64,000 nucleotides of DNA from Pycnococcus provasolii (GCA_049487715.1 CP150552.1:434001-498000); one strand, 5' to 3'. Shown: positions 20,443-29,785, counted from the stretch's first letter. The notes: generated by a model from the letters alone, not told the origin. Made by a program: numbers and translations.

Positions 20443-23100
20443 ATGCGCCAGCTTCTTGGAGGTGGCGGTGCGGAAGCGCCGTACACCTTCGAGGAAATAG
20501 TCGCGCTATGTGCGACGCTATTTGGCATATGGGTTTGCGGACGCCTGGCCATGCGAGTGGGCCTACCCGGACTCGTTGGACAAATCGGTGCGGGGATCCT
20601 GTTTGGACCTCACGGCGTAGCGCTGGCTCCCAAGCCACACGCGCTTAGTCTCTTTGGCGAATTTGGCTTGATTTTGATGGTCCTAGAGGCTGGTCTTGAG
20701 GTGGACCTGCAACAGCTTACGCTTGTTGGAACACGCGGCTTCGCTGTCGCAATAGTTGGCTCGATGCTCCCCCTTTTGATTGGATTTGGTCTGGCCAAAC
20801 TCTGCTTCGACATGTCCTACACGTCGGCCCTTGCCGTGGGAGCAAGTCTCGCGCCTACGTCCATGGGAATCTCGCTTAAGGTGCTTGAAGAGGGCAAGGT
20901 TCTGAACACGCCCACCGGGCAGCTTATCATCGCGGCGGCAGTTATTGACGATGTGATCGCGCTCATCTTGCTTTCGGAACTGCAGGCGCTCGAGAACCCA
21001 AGTGCTCTGAACTTCACGCTACCGATCGTGAGTAGTTTTGTCTATGTGGTGTTTTTTGGATTCGTAGCCGTCAAGCTGATGCCAACTTTTCTGGAGAAGC
21101 ATCTCGTTCCCAGGGTGCCAGCCAATATGCTCGAGCCAACCGTTCTCTTTCTCGTGCTTCTATCTGGATATGGTCTAATGTGTGCCTGTCACTACAGCTA
21201 TAGCAGCCACCTCCTTGGCGTTTTCCTCGGTGGCCTTTCTTGGTGCACCCTTAGGAGTATCAAGCACATATGGCATAAGCAGGTGTACGACATACTGCAG
21301 TGGTTGATCAAAATCTTCTTCGCGTGCTCTATCGGCTTCGAGGTACCCATCCGGGATCTGTGGACACCTTCCGTGCTTACTCGCACATTCGTGTTCCTCT
21401 TGGCAGCATTCGGAAAGCTTGCCACTGGTCTATTAGCGCAGCCCTTAACATGGCGTGAAGGTGCGAAAGTAGGTTTCGCGATGGCGGCTTGGGGCGAATT
21501 CGCTTTCATCGTTGCTACAGCCAGCCGCGAGGCGGGCTCGCTCTCGGATGATGACTACGCCGCGGTCGTGTTCGCCGTGCTTCTCTCCGCCATCTACAGC
21601 CCTATCGCTGTCAAGAGCGCCATTGACAAGAACGTTGCTTTCAACTCGGGCAATTTGAAACGGATGCTACAGAAGACGAAGAGCGTGCTCGACTACGTCA
21701 ACCCCACAACGTATTTAGCAAGGATTCTCAGCGGCGCCAAAAGCTTCGTGTCTCGTGGTCATCGTGGTCACAGCTTAACCAGTGCTGGCGGTGGCATCGG
21801 CGATAAGCATATGCATCACGTGTACTATGCTTGCTCAATCCGATGCAGGAATAGGTGGGGTCTGCAAAACAACCTCATGAAGAAAATCTCGCAGAAAGAG
21901 CTGGACATTATCGACTTCCGAATTCACAATTCTGGCACATTTAGTCTATGCGAGCTATATCTGCGCGACCAGCAGCTGCTAGCACCATCGGAAGACACTG
22001 ATGGCCCGCATAACGATATGATTGCGGATCGTTTGGTAGACTTACGTGAGGAATTCTGCAGACTGACCGGAGTGAACTTCGTCCCAGCTGAAAATGGCTC
22101 AAACGGAGATTTGGAATCGATGAACGGAAATATGGAATTGATTACAAATTATAAATCGATGGGAAGTGATGGTGATGGCGAAGTGATTATTGAGCGATGG
22201 CTTCCATCACTCGATGACGAGCATCCGGAGGATGACGAAAGTTCGGCTTTCAATCAGGCTGAGCAGATGTTCCGTACCGAGAATACGGAAGAGATTAAAA
22301 AGAAAATCAACAGGCAAGAAACAACGCTGAAAAATTTCAATAAGATGAAGCGCGCGGGAAGTTTGCTTGCCATCAAAGATGCCCTAAACAACGAAGCGGA
22401 CATCAAATTGCACACCGCTCTGATGGAGGAAAAGCTTGGAGAGAGTCTGAGGGATTCCCGCGACGGACTCTTCGAAGCAATGGAGTTGCGTCGTCGACGA
22501 CTTCGAGCTGTTGTGAAGAGCAGAGAGCGCGGCTCCCTCGATGATGCCGTGGAGAAATCGATGAAAATGCGACGCGCCAAGTCGCTTGGCAAAACTAGCT
22601 ATGACGCAGCATCTCTGAGCACAACAAGCCCTAAGCCAATCCTTACTCGCAATTTTTCCGAGAAACATTCAGACCAGAGAACTTTGGACTCGCCAATGAG
22701 CGACATAGAAGCTCCGACTTCGCGTACGTACGAGGATGGAGCAGCATCGCCGATGAGTATTCACAAGCATATTCAGTTGAACACCGTCACACTCAGTGGA
22801 GCATCCGGCGCATCTATGAGGGAGGAAGTGAAGCGTCAGATTTTCGGAGGAAAGAAATCTGGCATGCTCGAAAGGATTCCGGATGAAGAAGCCTCTGAAG
22901 GTGAAATGAAGGGTGTTTCAGTTGAAAATGCTGAAGCAACGAGTCCTTCACTTGAAATTGCTGATGATGAAGTCAACCAGGCTGACTTGGCCGCAATCAC
23001 AATCAGCGGGGCCAGCGGAGTATCTATGGCCCAAGAATTGAGGCGTCAACTTCATGCAGACCACAAAGACGATGGCAAAAAGATTCAAGAAGCACCCTGA
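20443..23100 (+). CDS. CPA2-type cation/H+ antiporter (Kef/KEA-like) with long regulatory tail
   Basis: 885 residues from the ATG at 20443. Residues 15-400 form about 11-12 membrane segments of the Na+/H+ exchanger (CPA2) fold: GLPGLVGQIGAGILFGP, GLILMVLEAGLEVDL, SLAPTSMGISLKVLEE, AAAVIDDVIALILL with the acidic pair of the transport site, and MAAWGEFAFIVATASREAG. No TrkA-N domain follows, unlike bacterial KefB/C. The remaining 470 residues look cytosolic and disordered. This tail carries a duplicated motif, TVTLSGASGASMREEVKRQ (22783-22839) and AITISGASGVSMAQELRRQ (22993-23049). Likely function: K+ or Na+ exchange for H+ across an endomembrane or plasma membrane. The tail is AT-richer than the membrane part. 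Confidence 0.85.
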   Translation: MRQLLGGGGAEAPYTFEEIVALCATLFGIWVCGRLAMRVGLPGLVGQIGAGILFGPHGVALAPKPHALSLFGEFGLILMVLEAGLEVDLQQLTLVGTRGFAVAIVGSMLPLLIGFGLAKLCFDMSYTSALAVGASLAPTSMGISLKVLEEGKVLNTPTGQLIIAAAVIDDVIALILLSELQALENPSALNFTLPIVSSFVYVVFFGFVAVKLMPTFLEKHLVPRVPANMLEPTVLFLVLLSGYGLMCACHYSYSSHLLGVFLGGLSWCTLRSIKHIWHKQVYDILQWLIKIFFACSIGFEVPIRDLWTPSVLTRTFVFLLAAFGKLATGLLAQPLTWREGAKVGFAMAAWGEFAFIVATASREAGSLSDDDYAAVVFAVLLSAIYSPIAVKSAIDKNVAFNSGNLKRMLQKTKSVLDYVNPTTYLARILSGAKSFVSRGHRGHSLTSAGGGIGDKHMHHVYYACSIRCRNRWGLQNNLMKKISQKELDIIDFRIHNSGTFSLCELYLRDQQLLAPSEDTDGPHNDMIADRLVDLREEFCRLTGVNFVPAENGSNGDLESMNGNMELITNYKSMGSDGDGEVIIERWLPSLDDEHPEDDESSAFNQAEQMFRTENTEEIKKKINRQETTLKNFNKMKRAGSLLAIKDALNNEADIKLHTALMEEKLGESLRDSRDGLFEAMELRRRRLRAVVKSRERGSLDDAVEKSMKMRRAKSLGKTSYDAASLSTTSPKPILTRNFSEKHSDQRTLDSPMSDIEAPTSRTYEDGAASPMSIHKHIQLNTVTLSGASGASMREEVKRQIFGGKKSGMLERIPDEEASEGEMKGVSVENAEATSPSLEIADDEVNQADLAAITISGASGVSMAQELRRQLHADHKDDGKKIQEAP

Positions 23101-23636
23101 AGTTTTCAATTCAAGCGCACAATGCAAGGACGAACTTGGTCGGTGTAAATGCTAGTTACGTCTTGCGTCCGATGGATGACGCGCTTGCGTGTTTTTTGAT
23201 GAAATGTTGTTAATAATTGTGTTCACATATTAACTGTGGTAACCTAATGTCAATAGTTTCAATACAGTTATTACAAATAAAACACCAACCCTTACAAACC
23301 CAAATCGTCCATTTTAAAACCCTTCCACCCACCGCAAGTCGAAAAACTTTGTCTGAAAATGACGGGCAGGACATGCGCATCATTTTGTAACCTTCACTTT
23401 TTTTTTCCGTTATAAAAATAATGACGTTTTGGGTTGACCAATAGTGAAGTGAAACATGAAAATGGCGCCGAGTTAAAAAGTTCTGTGACAGACCGGGATC
23501 CCAAAGGGACCTTTTTTTTTTTCGACCTATTTTCTCGGAAATTTGCAAATATGGTTCAGAGGAAAGTGCAAACTGATCAAATCTTACGACCAAACCTCAG
23601 TAAAGTACATTAATGTCAATAGTTTCATACAATTTG
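23101..23636. other. AT-richer convergent intergenic region
   Basis: This 0.5-kb spacer lies between the antiporter stop and the stop of the minus-strand SMYD-like gene. It is clearly richer in A and T than its surroundings, with several AATAAA/TTTATT-like stretches (for example around 23275) that could act as 3'-end signals. No gene was seen. Confidence 0.5.
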
Positions 23637-25091
23637 TTAAGAATTAGACGCCTCTAAACGCTTCCTGAATGATAACTCTGCATCGCATTCTACTCGTCCA
23701 CATCGAGAACAACGCTCATCACATGAATTTATCGCTATTGGTGCCAGCGTTCCGCAACACCCAGAGCACGTGTGTCGATTAATCCAGAGCTCGTAGTAAG
23801 TTCGAAGCGTCGCATTTCCCTCTTCTTCATCTTGAACATCGTCCACGATTTTCTTTTGCTGTTGCTCCTCTTCCCCCTCCTCCTCGTCGTCCTCCTCGTC
23901 GTCCTCCTCGTCGTCCTCGTCCACTTCAACTTGACATCTTGGGCAGATGCACCTAAATCCGTACCCTTCAAGACGTTCTCTTCGGTCACGCCGGATCCAT
24001 ATCAATGGAAGGTACGATATGCACAACTCCTCGCCTGCGGGAATATCTGTCATTGCAAGCACGTAGGAATCGGCACGCCCGTTCCACATGTCTCCTGCTG
24101 ATCTTAGAGAGACCGCGCTGCTTGCTGCCCAATTAGCATCTTCATCAAATCGATCAAAGCGGCAAACATTTGGTGCACACGAGTGATTGAAGCGGCTAAG
24201 ACGTGCATACATAACCGTACCGCGCACCATAAGTCTTCGTTCGTCGTCGACGTCATCAACCAAAGGATCGCATATATCTGCGTGCGCCATCACGCCAAAG
24301 CTGTTGCAGTGAACACGAGCAAGCGTATTGGCGGCGCTGAGGTGAGCGCCTATGGCACCAACGATATTGCGAACCACCACAGACACCTTATCATCTCTTT
24401 CGTGGTCGCTTCGCTGACGTTTCCTGCTTGAATCTGATTCTGTCTCGCGCAATGCATCTAAAAGTTGCCGTGAGCGTGCTTGGAGTGCTTCCGCAACATC
24501 TTCAGGCGAACAAAGGCGCTCAAACTCTATGGAAGCACGCTTCGATTGCTCGTGACCTTCGCGTGCTGCACAACGCTGCGCTGCGACAGCTAGTAGCATA
24601 CGCAAATCGTCTTCAGCAGATTCCTCTTCGTCTTCTTCCTCTTCGTCGTCGTCGTCGTCGACGTCTTCCTGCACTAGCGGCCGCTTACCCTTGGCATCGG
24701 CTGGCGTTGCCGAACCCGCTGTCTTTTTTGCCCGTGCCTCACGTGCCTTAGCTCTTCCGTTCACATAGCGCAGTGCCGCTTCACTTGCTAGATGTCTCGC
24801 CGAATCGAATAGGACAAACGCTGGGCAGGCTTCTGCAGCTTGTTGGCACCTCTCAGAGCAGAATTGTGACGCCTGACTCGCCTCGTTACGTCCTGTCCTT
24901 GTATGCTCCTTGCACGCGTGCAGGCACCAAGCGCACGTCCACGTCTCGCAGGCTTTTGCAACCACCGTGAGCAACGGAGGTTCCGGGTCGAAGATGATCT
25001 CGCCGGCACATATTGGTCTCGCCGCAACGACACCCATGCCTCGCGACGGCACGGCACGCACGGCTGCAGCAGGAGTTGTTTGCGCCGCCAT
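23637..25091 (-). CDS. SMYD-like SET/MYND protein lysine methyltransferase
   Basis: 484 residues from the ATG at 25091, just before VRAVPSRGMGVVAARPICAGE, the start of the SET-N half. A MYND-type zinc finger interrupts the SET domain (TCAWCLHAC ... FCSERCQQA). An acidic insert (DDDDEEEEDEEE) and a helical insert follow, then the SET core NSFGVMAHADI, RFNHSCAPNVCRFD (NHSC cofactor motif) and AGEELCISYLPL (catalytic Tyr). The post-SET Cys cluster is FRCICPRC, and a final C-x2-C...C-x2-C pair sits at the C-terminus (TCSGCC, CSRC). Substrates could be histone or non-histone lysines. A longer in-frame extension to 25478 lies antisense to the FHIT exons and looks non-coding. Head-to-head with FHIT, 169 bp between starts. 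Confidence 0.82.
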   Translation of the reverse strand: MAAQTTPAAAVRAVPSRGMGVVAARPICAGEIIFDPEPPLLTVVAKACETWTCAWCLHACKEHTRTGRNEASQASQFCSERCQQAAEACPAFVLFDSARHLASEAALRYVNGRAKAREARAKKTAGSATPADAKGKRPLVQEDVDDDDDEEEEDEEESAEDDLRMLLAVAAQRCAAREGHEQSKRASIEFERLCSPEDVAEALQARSRQLLDALRETESDSSRKRQRSDHERDDKVSVVVRNIVGAIGAHLSAANTLARVHCNSFGVMAHADICDPLVDDVDDERRLMVRGTVMYARLSRFNHSCAPNVCRFDRFDEDANWAASSAVSLRSAGDMWNGRADSYVLAMTDIPAGEELCISYLPLIWIRRDRRERLEGYGFRCICPRCQVEVDEDDEEDDEEDDEEEGEEEQQQKKIVDDVQDEEEGNATLRTYYELWINRHTCSGCCGTLAPIAINSCDERCSRCGRVECDAELSFRKRLEASNS

Positions 25092-25260
25092 GCGGCGTGC
25101 GGGGTGGCGGATGCGGATTGCGGGGATGGGTATTGGGTGCCTGTCTGAGCGCGGAGTTGGGGGTTGGTCGCCCCCCTCGCATTGCCGTGAGGTCACGCCC
25201 GGCCTCCCGACTCCGGGCACCGTCGGTCTCGCAGCCTCACCAACCTCTCTCAGCAGCGGC

Positions 25261-25869
25261 ATGCGCGCGGCGGCTTCGTTCGCTTCACGGTGCTCGACCA
25301 CGTGGGCTTCGAGGTGGCGCACGCAACTGGCGGTCAATGGTGGGCATACGGTGAGTGGTAATGCTGGCTCGCTGAAACTCGCATGTCGAGCATTCCAGTT
25401 CGGCCCACACATACACATCGACGCAGAGCAGCAGATCTTCGCCGAAAGTAAACACAGCGTCGCGCTTGTCAACCTCAAGCCGGTGGTGCCAGGACACGTG
25501 TTGGTGGCGCCGAAGCGCCTCGCCGCGCGCGTGAGCGAGTTGGACGCGAACGAGCTCAGCGACCTGTTCTCTCTTGCGAGAGACGTTGGCCAAACGGTGC
25601 AGTCTCACTTCAACGCGTCGAGCCTCACGTTCACCGTGCAGGATGGGCCGGAGGCTGGTCAGACCGTTCCTCACGTGCACGTGCATGTTCTTCCGCGTCG
25701 CAAGGGCGACTTCGAGCCGAATGACGCAGTGTACGACGCGGTTGACGCGTCGGAAAACGACATGGGTGCTGCACGATCACTGGACGACGACCGCAAGCCG
25801 CGCAGCTTGCAGGAGATGGCTGCAGAGGCGGCGGAACTACGCGATGCGATGCGAGCAGGTTGTCTGTAA
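25261..25869 (+). CDS. FHIT-type dinucleoside polyphosphate hydrolase (HIT family), copy 1
   Basis: Likely exons are 25261-25350 and 25399-25869, around a 48-bp intron (GTGAGT...TTCCAG), giving 186 residues. The intron is a multiple of three without a stop, so retention would also encode a protein. The core matches FHIT closely: ALVNLKPVVPGHVLVAPKR, SLTFTVQDGPEAGQTVPH and the catalytic histidine triad HVHVHVLPRRKGDF, then EEMAAEAAEL-like LQEMAAEAAELRD. FHIT cleaves Ap3A and related dinucleotides. The N-terminal 30 residues are Ala/Arg/Ser-rich and may target an organelle. Exon 2 forms one arm of a 452-bp inverted repeat with a second FHIT copy at 25964-26415. Confidence 0.8.
   Translation: MRAAASFASRCSTTWASRWRTQLAVNGGHTVSGNAGSLKLACRAFQFGPHIHIDAEQQIFAESKHSVALVNLKPVVPGHVLVAPKRLAARVSELDANELSDLFSLARDVGQTVQSHFNASSLTFTVQDGPEAGQTVPHVHVHVLPRRKGDFEPNDAVYDAVDASENDMGAARSLDDDRKPRSLQEMAAEAAELRDAMRAGCL
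25391..25842 (+). repeat. Inverted repeat arm 1 (FHIT exon 2)
   Basis: 452 bp, matching the reverse complement of 25964-26415. It begins with CATTCCAG, eight bases of intron including the splice acceptor, and ends two codons before copy-specific C-termini. Where I compared bases directly (the last about 160) they are identical, and all three translated frames agree across the whole arm. A 121-bp spacer (25843-25963) separates the arms. Confidence 0.93.
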
Positions 25870-25948
25870 AAATATATATGTGTAACTTTGTACTTGTGGG
25901 AACAAATTCGGGAGCTGTCATATGCTTTATGTATTTGTTTGCCTTATA

Positions 25949-27628
25949 TCACATCATCGCCTTGCGTAGTTCCGCCGCCTCTGCAGCCATCTCCTGCAAG
26001 CTGCGCGGCTTGCGGTCGTCGTCCAGTGATCGTGCAGCACCCATGTCGTTTTCCGACGCGTCAACCGCGTCGTACACTGCGTCATTCGGCTCGAAGTCGC
26101 CCTTGCGACGCGGAAGAACATGCACGTGCACGTGAGGAACGGTCTGACCAGCCTCCGGCCCATCCTGCACGGTGAACGTGAGGCTCGACGCGTTGAAGTG
26201 AGACTGCACCGTTTGGCCAACGTCTCTCGCAAGAGAGAACAGGTCGCTGAGCTCGTTCGCGTCCAACTCGCTCACGCGCGCGGCGAGGCGCTTCGGCGCC
26301 ACCAACACGTGTCCTGGCACCACCGGCTTGAGGTTGACAAGCGCGACGCTGTGTTTACTTTCGGCGAAGATCTGCTGCTCTGCGTCGATGTGTATGTGTG
26401 GGCCGAACTGGAATGTTTCGGCAGTGACAGCCGTGGTGGTCGCGATAGATGTTGACGCCGCTGTGACGTTGTTGTCAAATTCGCTTTCAAGCAATCGAGG
26501 CGGCTCTGATGATGGCGGCGGCGGATCAAGCAGGCACATGAGAGATTCTCCAGAGGCTATGAGAGTACGTGCGTCAGAAAGTGGGGGCATTCGCATGAGC
26601 CGTCCGATTATGGCAACCTCGTCCATGCCCGGAACAACAAGGTCGCGACGCACGAAAATGACAAGAGCGGCAACAAGTACCACTGGGAGCGCAAGGCCAA
26701 TACCTTGGCGCTGCGTACCTTCGTGATGATGACGAAATATGGCATCCCAGACGAGCAGCGCATCATCGAAGGCCATCTCTCGGAGAAACAAGAGTCGCAG
26801 CCATCTCAGCGCAAAGAGCGCAGGTTCCACTGAGTGCTTGGTCAGCGCTGCGTACACTTGGGAGTCTGCCAAACGCAGCACGTCCATCGCAGCCTGAAGC
26901 GACGCGTGCACCGGTGGACGCGCTGGCGACGGCGGTGAGAGCGGTTGTGTCTGCGTCGGTGCGCTCGTCACGGCGTCGTGGTCGTCGATGTAGAAGTGGG
27001 CAAGAAGCGGTCGACCGTTGGGGTCGAAAAGTAAACGCTCGAGAAGGGCAAATGTGTCGTGCTCGACGAACACCATTTCACAAGCCTTGGCACGACGAGA
27101 CTCGGCGTCGGCGTGAACGACGTAGTAAAGCGTTGCGGCGATTTCGTGCAGGCCTTGCTTGTATCGCATCTCATCGCTTGGGCTTGCTTCAACCCACGTC
27201 AGAAGTACGCGCACGACGCTATCTCGAACCTTCTCGCGGGCGAAGAATGAAGCTCCTGGAAATAGTCGCTCGACATCCTGCTGGATAACGCGCCGCCATC
27301 GCTCACGCTCCCAGTGCGCGCCCCACGACGTTGACGTGTCGGCGCTAAGCGGGTTGTTGCGCAGAGGGTCGTCCGTAGGGTCACTCGATCGCCGACCTCC
27401 GTAACGCGATGCGTTGATTTCTGACTGCTTCAGCAAGTCCGCGTATCTTTGCCGCGATGTCTGCGTCTCGCTGAGCCACTGCTTGACGTCGCCCGAGGAA
27501 GAGAGCACGCCAAGCCACATTTTCCACCGTATCGACGTTGGCATATCTTTCAACGTGAGCGGGCGGGCGCGAGAAGGCGAGGACGGCGACGAGGAGGACG
27601 GCGACTGCCCATGGTTGCCCTCCGCCAT
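25949..27628 (-). CDS. TBC-domain RabGAP fused in frame to a second FHIT domain
   Basis: 559 residues from the ATG at 27628. Residues about 25-350 are a TBC domain of the TBC1D5 type: LKDMPTSIRWKMWLGVL, the arginine finger IQQDVER (115-121), MRYKQGLHEIAATL with the glutamine finger YKQ (156-158), and FALRWLRLLFLREM. Both catalytic fingers are present, so it should accelerate GTP hydrolysis on a Rab. A Ser/Pro/Thr-rich linker leads at residue about 405 directly into the FHIT copy, whose 150 residues are identical to those of the neighbouring FHIT gene, ending RKAMM. I know of no family with TBC-HIT architecture. The frame is open through the junction without splicing, but an intron using the preserved acceptor is also possible. 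Confidence 0.75.
   Translation of the reverse strand: MAEGNHGQSPSSSSPSSPSRARPLTLKDMPTSIRWKMWLGVLSSSGDVKQWLSETQTSRQRYADLLKQSEINASRYGGRRSSDPTDDPLRNNPLSADTSTSWGAHWERERWRRVIQQDVERLFPGASFFAREKVRDSVVRVLLTWVEASPSDEMRYKQGLHEIAATLYYVVHADAESRRAKACEMVFVEHDTFALLERLLFDPNGRPLLAHFYIDDHDAVTSAPTQTQPLSPPSPARPPVHASLQAAMDVLRLADSQVYAALTKHSVEPALFALRWLRLLFLREMAFDDALLVWDAIFRHHHEGTQRQGIGLALPVVLVAALVIFVRRDLVVPGMDEVAIIGRLMRMPPLSDARTLIASGESLMCLLDPPPPSSEPPRLLESEFDNNVTAASTSIATTTAVTAETFQFGPHIHIDAEQQIFAESKHSVALVNLKPVVPGHVLVAPKRLAARVSELDANELSDLFSLARDVGQTVQSHFNASSLTFTVQDGPEAGQTVPHVHVHVLPRRKGDFEPNDAVYDAVDASENDMGAARSLDDDRKPRSLQEMAAEAAELRKAMM
25964..26415 (-). repeat. Inverted repeat arm 2 (FHIT copy inside the TBC gene)
   Basis: The reverse-complement partner of 25391-25842. 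It carries the complete FHIT catalytic domain and retains the CATTCCAG splice-acceptor end even though here it is read straight through from the TBC-domain frame. Confidence 0.93.
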
Positions 27629-27764
27629 GAAAGGTGACCCGGGACCCCAAAAGGGACTTGACCACCTGGACCAGGCTGGGGAAGGGAGAAGGGGGCTGGA
27701 ACAAGAACAAGGAAGGGGGGGAAGAACCTGGAAGTCAGTTCGTACTATAAGCCTGAGCTATCTC

Positions 27765-27792
27765 ACTCACTCACTCACTCACTCACTCACTC
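27765..27792. repeat. CTCA tetranucleotide microsatellite
   Basis: About seven tandem CTCA/ACTC units. On the minus strand the repeat reads TGAG and supplies the TGA stop codon of the calmodulin-like gene at 27787-27789. Confidence 0.85.
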
Positions 27793-28627
27793 GTCCTCGT
27801 AGCTCGTCAGCATGTGCTCGAACTGGTCGAAGGTGATGTTCCCGGACTCGTCGGGCATCGCGCTCATCAAAAGCTCCGTCACCTCCTCGCCGGTCAGGTC
27901 AGTGCACAGCTGCCGAAGCAAAATGCGCAAGTCTACCACACTCACAGACTCTGTACTGCTCGTGTCGAACACGTTAAAAGCCCGCTCGAGCTCAGCTCGC
28001 GTATTCGTATTGTTCATTTGCTGCCGCATAAGTTTCAGGAACTCAGGGAACTCGATGCTGCCCGACGAGTCCTTGTCCACCGCCTTAATCATCGCGGCCA
28101 CCTTATGTCATTTGTGTGTGTTAGAGACGGTTTGTGAGTCAAATAAGTCAACAGGAGTCGACGGAGGCGTGCAGACGCAAATAAGGCAGAGCACGCTATT
28201 CTGTGTGTTGGTGTGTAGGGGATGTGTGCTTACCTCCTCCTCCGCTGGCGTTTGTCCGAGCATTCGCATGACAGTGCCGAGCTCCTCGGTGTCTACCGTG
28301 CCGTCTCCGTCGCGGTCATAGATAGAAAAACACTCCTGTTATTCGTTATGAGTGAAGCAAAGAAGATGTGAAGGGAAGTGAGTTCATTCATGCTCACGGC
28401 CAGTCTCTTCTCAGCAGTCCGTCGTGCGAGCCTGCTTAAGAAAAGGAGCTGACTCCGCCGCTTAAATATTCTCGTACCTTAAATTCCGCAATCTGGTCCT
28501 CTGTTAGCGGTTCGTCCATCTTCGCAGTCCTTCTCCTTAACACAGTTGGCTGTCGAGTGAACGTCTTCTGAGACTGAGACTGACTCTGACTCTGACTCTG
28601 AGAGAATGACTCCTCCTCCTCGTCCAT
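27787..28627 (-). CDS. Calmodulin-like EF-hand protein with degenerate C-lobe
   Basis: Three exons: (28627 or 28519)-28478, 28335-28234 and 28101-27787, with GTACGA/ACAG and GTAAGC/ATAAG introns. The joins restore IAEFK/ECFSIYD and AEEE/VAAMI in calmodulin phase. The product is 188 residues from 28627, or 152 from the internal Met at 28519 ([14 protein letters not shown]), which is the standard calmodulin start. The upstream part adds a Glu tract and a Ser-Gln repeat. EF-hand 1 ([12 protein letters not shown]) and 2 ([12 protein letters not shown]) have all calcium ligands. Loop 3 ([12 protein letters not shown]) and loop 4 ([12 protein letters not shown]) lack key acids, so the C-lobe probably does not bind calcium normally. 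Central helix and flanks resemble calmodulin more than centrin. Confidence 0.82.
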
Positions 28628-29785
28628 TTTCACTTGCTTGTGTGTTCTGCCCTTCTTTCTTTCTTTCTCCCTTTCTCCTAGGTTCAAGCCAAGCGCTTCT
28701 TTCTGGTCTACTGGCGCCAGCGAAGGTGAGAAACTAACCTTAAGTACTAGCTACTTAGCAGCTGCTTGTGCCCTTTGCTCGCACAGCCACGAAGCGTCAA
28801 ACTCGCTGGCAAGAAGCAAGCTGCCCCTGTTGCTCGCAAAAGTGTTGGGTTCCCGAGTGCAATGGAGGTTGGTTGCGAGTTGCGACCAGTGGGACAACGA
28901 CGACAAGTTAGGCGCGTCTTGCAAGGCCGGAGAGAGCTCAGGCAGTCAGTGCATAACTGCATACTTACATTACTGTAAGGTTAGCTCAGAGGAGAAGAGT
29001 TTCAACACGGGGATCCCGACCTGTTTCACAGAACAACGGCTGGTATGAGAATTGAGAGGGGAGACGACGAGGGGGACTGGTGAGGAGGATGCATACCTCT
29101 ACCAAGTAGGAAGTACAGGGGATACAGTACTGTACCAAGGAAGGGGTTGGCGAGTTGCAAGGCGAGGCCGCGAGCACCTCGCTGCCTGGCCAGGCACAGG
29201 CAACAGGGAACTAGGAAGGAACTATCATAGGGAAGGGAGCCTCCGCGCATCCGGGTCAATGGTGTCATCCGTGTGGTCATGCGCGACAACAAGTCTATCC
29301 TATCACTACCTTCCTACCACTACCACTATGTAAGTATGTAGTCCTACAGCGCAAGAGCGAGCAGGCTGGGCGAGGAGAGACTATCGTAGACACTGGTGAC
29401 TGGAGGTGGTCAGGGAGCTAGCTGTTCCCTAAAGCCTACAGGTAAAGGTGCGCGCGTCCTACCCTGAATCGTCTTCCTACCATGCTGCCAGGCTGCAGCT
29501 GCATGACGCCACGCCTCCGATGTCCGAGCATCGGCACCTGCCCATCTGCATCTGCTGTCCCTCGTGGAGAAGGAGAAGAAAGAGCACGCGACCTCGTCAG
29601 CTTCCCTTGCTACCCTTACCCTTTTACCCGGTACTTACTTCATCCCGCCCCTCGGACAGATAGATCCCTCCGACTCCTTCGAGGCCTCGTAGGTAGGGTA
29701 AGATAAACCCCGAACAACTCTTGAAGACCAGAAACGAGACGGCGACCGACCCCCTCTTTCTTCTTTCCACTTTACGATAGTTCCC
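28628..29785. other. Intergenic region (1.1 kb), no gene recognised
   Basis: Upstream of the calmodulin-like and DUF1336 genes, which diverge. It contains a CTTT-rich tract (28650-28680), short palindromic motifs such as ACAGTACTGT (about 29124) and small open frames with erratic composition. The last about 250 bp probably hold the DUF1336 promoter and leader. Confidence 0.4.

Noticed and set aside
25092-25478. Longer N-terminus for the SMYD-like protein
   Set aside because: It would be antisense to FHIT exons and contains no conserved sequence; the SET domain begins directly after the Met at 25091.
27787-28627. Centrin, as a partner for the nearby Sfi1-like protein
   Set aside because: [20 protein letters not shown] and the EF-hand linkers match calmodulin better than centrin, although the neighbourhood was tempting.
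28681-28690. GGTTCAAGCC resembling a tRNA B-box
   Set aside because: No A-box or cloverleaf can be built from the flanking CTTT-rich sequence.
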